Below, piece by piece: positions 59,784 to 64,000 of a stretch of 64,000 nucleotides of DNA. The position numbers and the translations under genes were made by a program. This DNA is from Tenodera sinensis (Eukaryota > Arthropoda > Insecta > Mantodea > Mantidae): NCBI GenBank assembly GCA_030765045.1, contig CM060965.1, forward strand, positions 62,812,787 through 62,876,786, written 5' to 3'. The notes beneath the pieces are model-generated. The model saw nothing but the letters and a program-made list of their open reading frames with translations, searched no databases and was not told the DNA's origin. Each line of letters begins with the position of its first letter. Within the stretch, counting starts at the first letter, position 1.

Positions 59784-60675
59784 CTGCAACCACAGCCAAT
59801 ATGTTTGTGATTAGATAAGCAACTTAGGAATGTGTTGTTTCACAGTTAGTAAAATTCAAAACGTAATAGTAATGCTTGAGTAAGAATATATTTTTAAATT
59901 CGTTTTTATGCATAATATTTACCCTACTTAATTTATTGTGAGTGTACTTTAAAATATGCTTGAAACTATTTCTTATCATTATAGAAAGACATCTTGCGGT
60001 TGTATTAATAACAATATCTGTGACGTCATTATGTGATATGGTTTTACGTCACATTTTAATTTTTGGACAGTTGGTATAAAGTAAATGAAAGTCTTGCTTA
60101 AGCATGGAAAACCCTAAAGAATCGAAGTTCCACAAGTTCATTTTCTACACGGGTACACTACACATCGTGGGAGTGATGGGATTATAACTAGGGCTAGAAA
60201 GTTGAGGAAAAATCGTTCTCTGTTCTAGCGTCTAAAGACGAGGTCCAACTGTGTTCATTATGGGTCATTATAGGCCTGAAGATGCTTGAATTGATTTGTT
60301 CTTTTCTGCCTTTTTCGCATTTCTTGTTTAATTATCCTTTTTTTAGCCTTTTTGTTTCATTTAGCAGTGTTTCTTTCAACTTTTTATTCTTTTGGCTACA
60401 ATTTTTCTGTCCAACAGAGTAATCTCAACTCCAAGTGGCTAAGACTGACTAGAACAGGCAGTAGAGATAATCTTTTCTATTATATTCATGCCATTAGCAC
60501 CGCAGAGGGAATATATTCATCCTGCGAGGAACTACTGAACCTTCTTTAAATATCCCAGTAGTTTTAATAGCTTCGTGAAAATGACCTTGGCAAGAAGGGA
60601 TGGGTGGGTAGGTTGTATTTACCTTATGTTTGACTGCAATTTTTCAGTTTGTAAACGAAATTCCCGACATAAATA
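59784..60675. other. upstream homeobox intron, no recognisable feature
   Basis: Presumed intron of the homeobox gene. AT-rich, no repeat or coding match found. Confidence 0.5.
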
Positions 60676-61080
60676 TGCCTAAAACTAAGCCTAGTAAAAG
60701 TACCTTTTTGGCAACTGGTATTTGAATTTGAAACGGAGTATTCTTTTCTGCAAATATTGCGAAGTGCAGAAAAGTCGTTCTGTGTCCAGCAGCACCTGAG
60801 CATGCGAAAGCAGCCTCTCTGGCCGCGGAGAAAAGAAACTCACAAAGTGCTAGTGAATGTCCTGAATTATCTCCGTTTTACAAATATCTTTGTACTGCCC
60901 TAGTGCAAATACACATTACATTAGCAAATATATGCCTATTTAAATGTATTCCTCCAGAATGTGAATTACTGGTTCCTGATATCATAAGAAACATTTCTTT
61001 TATGTTGTTTTTGTCACTGTGTTTCATACCGTTAAAAGTTGTATTTCCAAACAGTTGCAATACATATGTAATTAAAGCTG
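60676..61080 (+). pseudogene. CGGBP1/BED zinc-finger-like pseudogene (hAT-related)
   Basis: Starts MPKTKPSKSTFLATG. After a stop it continues in other frames as LFCKYCEVQKS, with the C-x2-C of a BED-type finger, and QQHLS nearby. Then comes SECPELSPFYKYLCTALVQI with HITLANICLFKCIPPE. The order MPK..., F-C-K-x-C-E-V, LC-ALV--NI-L matches the CGGBP1-like proteins common in insect genomes, which derive from hAT transposons. At least two frameshifts and stops make it non-functional. It is on the opposite strand to the homeobox intron that holds it. Confidence 0.6.
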
Positions 61081-61714
61081 ACATTATTATAATTTTTACC
61101 ACCACTTTATGTCCTTTTTTCAGTATTTAGGTCCTTTTTTCAATATGTTAGGTCTTCTTAAAAGTCTTTTTAACCGATTTATGAGTCTTCGATTTCCCTA
61201 ATTATAACAAACACACCACACTTATATTACAGCAGTTTTATGTCATTGACAAAAGTCAATTTCCTACAGATTTCCTATCATATGTTTGAATAAAATGGAG
61301 AATTTAAAACAAAACCAAAACTTCAGGGAGCAACATGGTAGTTATATGGATGTATGTACAGGTGAAATAATCTATCAAAGGTAGCTAGTAGAAAGGTCAT
61401 ACAGCAACATTCATTGAAAATGTTCCGGAAGTAAGCTGATCCATTTAAAATGTTATCCATGTAGGTGGCTCGACCAGGACATAACATTTATGATAATGTT
61501 AATTTCCATAAATAAGCCTGAAGCAGCAATTCTATATAACTCGGAACGTTATATAGAAAGTCTTTCACGACCGTTTTGGTGATATAATAACTGAAATTCT
61601 TTTAGGTTACTAAACTAGCAGAACACTAGGAGGTCAATTTTACTATTGCAAGAAAGTCATGAGCTTTTACTGTGACTATAAATGTTCCATATAAACAATG
61701 TATTTATTCCCTTA

Positions 61715-61790
61715 AGGGGAACGGGCCCTAATGGCCTAGTTGTCGACGGGCCCTTAAACGCCACCACTCACTCACTCACCCTTAAGGGGG
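61715..61790 (+). repeat. SINE 3'-tail fragment with (CACT)n-like tail
   Basis: cctaatggcctagttgtcga, cgggcccttaaacgcc, then cactcactcactcac. It shares its core with 54399-54450. The pair cccttaagggg (61710) and cccttaaggggg (61778) bracket it and may be a target duplication. Confidence 0.5.
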
Positions 61791-63297
61791 ATTAAAAACC
61801 CTATTGCACCAATGTTAGATCCGCCAAATGCATGGCCTATTTACTCTAGAAATTATTTAAATATCAGATTAAAATTTTGGTATGATGTAGATGAATGCTT
61901 TCTGAGTACCTATTCTAATTTTACCAAGTAAGTTTGTTTATTAAGGAAAATTTTCTGAATCATACTATCTTATGATTAACAGCAATTCTTTTTCTTCAAG
62001 AACCAGCCAAGGTCGATCCACAAGAGCGTTTCTATCATAAAATTTAACTATGCTTCTTTATTTATTTTTTATTTTTATTTCATTTTATTTATTTTTTCAG
62101 AAAATACACAATTTATGTCAGAAAATGCTAATCACAGAAAAATCAGTTTGAAGAAAGCAACAGACGAAAAAACAAACTTCCGTATACCTATTTCCAAAGA
62201 AAGAAACCACGTGGTTTCAGAATACATAAGTTGCCATATTTAACATTAGGAGCAGTTTGTAGAGCAAGACAATCTCTAGACTACGGGTTAAAAGTTTTTT
62301 TTTTTTTTTTTTTTTCCTGCTTCAAGTCAGTAGAAGTAATGTATTTTTATTTTCTTCTTTCTTTTGTCGTACAAAATTGCACATTTAAAAGTATATGTAA
62401 AATATAAATATTTTGCATACAAGATATACACAAAATTAAAGCAGAATTTGGAACTTTTAAGACAACACAGAAAATTAGAAATGCTATCCTTGGTAGTTTT
62501 GCGAAATTTTGCCAATTATCCCACGCTTAAAGGATATTCATATAACACTACATTTAATTAGTTTGTTCTGTGTATATCCTTATATCATGATTCCAGCTTC
62601 GAATTTATTTTGTTTTTGTAAGTCTAAGACAGTCTTTGTTAAACGATCAGGTATACAAATCAATCTGCCTACTTCCGGAAGATTTTAATGAACCTGATAG
62701 TGAAGTACCAGCTATTGAGGGTTTTCATGTCCAACCTGGTCACTTGGAAGTCCTCATTGAATATTTCTATTTCATATTTAAGCATTTCATTCCACGAGTG
62801 TCACAAAACCCCGGAAGCAAAAGGACAAGAAAAATATGTGAAGCTTTATCTCTGAAGGAATGCTTCAATCAAGGAATCAAATTATCTTTTTACCTTCGTC
62901 ACTCTTTCCTTCCGTCCAATTAGAAAACTTTACCTTACAAAGAGGAAGAAGGGAGAGAAGTTCAGTCGAGAAGATGGTTGCCTTCTGTCGCTGCCTTAAT
63001 AATTGAAAAATAGAATTCTCAGCAGCATCATAAACTGTATTCTTACTTATTATTATATTAATAAAGGAGGGGAGGAACTGCTCTTTACAAAGGAATCCAA
63101 ATGAAAAAGTTGACATAATTCTGGAGGGCGTGACGTCAGACGTTGCTATGGTTACAGAGTTCTTTGTGTCGCAATTGTAGAGAGGGAGAAAAGGTAGAAG
63201 CTAAATAATGTGTGGAGACAAGAGACCAAGGTACACGAAATTCAAATTAAGAGCCAGTATCTGACGTTTGAGTACAGGAAGTAAATCACTTCCTTAA
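61791..63297. other. no recognisable feature
   Basis: Presumed intron. Contains a T run (62297-62316). The 95-codon plus frame at 62636-62923 has no recognisable domain and the DNA around it shows no splice or coding signature. Confidence 0.5.
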
Positions 63298-63772
63298 ATA
63301 CCTCATGTGTTGAACTCATATGACTGAAAGACATTAAACTTAAATTCTAACTTCAGTCTTTAACCGACTTTTCGTTTTTGAGTCATGCTGCCCACAAACA
63401 CACTGACACTGACAGTCTTGTGTGAAGTTAACTTTAAGTTATATTCTCTTTGTAAAAAAGAGGCGACGTTCTTTTTGTTTGTTGCTAAGCACTGCAATAA
63501 ATATTTCTTATTAGAACCTGAGAATTATTTTGTGTTTAGATATTATAAGTTTTCACCATAATTAAGTAGATTAAGTAGTTTGTTAATGTGTGATACGTAA
63601 CATCTCACACATGAATATTTTTCTAAAAAAGGCGTTTTTTTGTGTGTATGGTTTTTTTTTTTGTTCAGGGGGCCTCAAAATATATATATCCGGTGAAATC
63701 TCAATATCGAATTTTTGAGTGCAGTACAAATACATCATCTACTTACTATACGTAGCAGAGAAAGTTAAAAAG
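63298..63772 (+). repeat. family A repeat, copy A15 (internally deleted)
   Basis: Starts ctcatgtgttgaactcatat gac, then jumps to gaaagacattaaacttaaat, losing about 600 bases of the body. It continues with aaccgacttttcgtttttga and cacactgacactgacag; about 185 unrelated bases replace the CA tract. It ends ggtgaaatctcaatatcgaa and acttactatacgtagcagag aaagtt, with the best-kept right end. Confidence 0.75.
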
Positions 63773-64000
63773 TAAGCGAAATTTACAATTTCTGCAAGCT
63801 TGATTAACAAAAAAAGTAGCAAATTGCCTCAATATGAAGAGTTGCCTAAATTGTGTTTTCAGAAGCTGTCAGCAGACCACTAAAGATCTCTAATCAAGAA
63901 AATTTCAAGTTATTTCACATAATACAGTATAAGTTTTTGCACATTGAAGCCTCATATTTTGAGTTGCAGACGTTTAATGAGCTTAAGTTGTTAGCTGCTA

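Noticed and set aside
62636..62923. 95-codon plus-strand open frame
   Set aside because: No recognisable family; lies in the presumed homeobox intron, with no splice signals that would link it.
59796..64000. Exon encoding homeodomain residues 1-46
   Set aside because: I looked on the minus strand for a donor preceded by codons ending in a RVQ-like sequence and found none; the exon is probably outside the window.

Overview
The window looks like part of a large, AT-rich, repeat-loaded arthropod genome, most likely an insect. The evidence is one spliced homeobox gene with GT-AG introns plus many decayed retrotransposons, tRNA-derived SINEs, DNA-transposon remnants and long (CA)n and (AAT)n microsatellites. 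I see no operons, CRISPR arrays or other prokaryotic features. A polyneopteran (cockroach-like) host is my guess from repeat content and intron size, not something the sequence proves.

The only host protein gene I can support is on the minus strand at 53.5-59.8 kb: the last two coding exons of a paired-like (Q50) homeobox gene. The exon at 59693-59783 begins exactly at homeodomain residue 47 and ends on a perfect GTAAGT donor. It joins in phase, across a 5.58-kb intron, to the GC-rich terminal exon 53499-54112, which carries an FHTLLSQY motif and a C-terminal OAR domain. The features fit homeobrain (hbn) best. The N-terminal part, with homeodomain residues 1-46, must lie beyond base 64000.

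Region by region: 0-6 kb holds a LINE scrap, a repeat-family-A copy, a perfect 20-bp hairpin, and the 3' part of a Penelope-like element followed by a hammerhead-ribozyme-like motif and a promoter-like terminal segment. 6-15 kb holds a decayed LINE, a degenerate DDE transposase, a small TIR element with a perfect 10-bp duplication, and a folded-back copy of family A with a nested SINE. 18.5-20 kb has a Jockey-like LINE end and a compound ATT/GTTGTC microsatellite. 24-28 kb is mostly decayed family A and a SINE. 33.5-37.2 kb is a nested LINE district: an R2/R4(Dong)-like element sandwiched between (AAT)n arrays, next to an APE-type LINE that is itself split by a SINE. 37-44 kb alternates family A copies with inverted-repeat SINE structures. 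48-51.4 kb has family A, three SINE-1 copies and a local duplication that preserves a SINE pre-insertion site. 54-64 kb is homeobox intron with SINE tails, family A and a CGGBP1/BED-like pseudogene.

The dominant repeat, called family A here, occurs about 15 times in both orientations. The best copy (41111-42093) has diverged inverted ends of roughly 100 bp, an internal body, and a (CA)n tract at a fixed position. I found no open reading frame for it. Long stretches with nothing recognisable are stated as such; many open frames there are chance or microsatellite translations.
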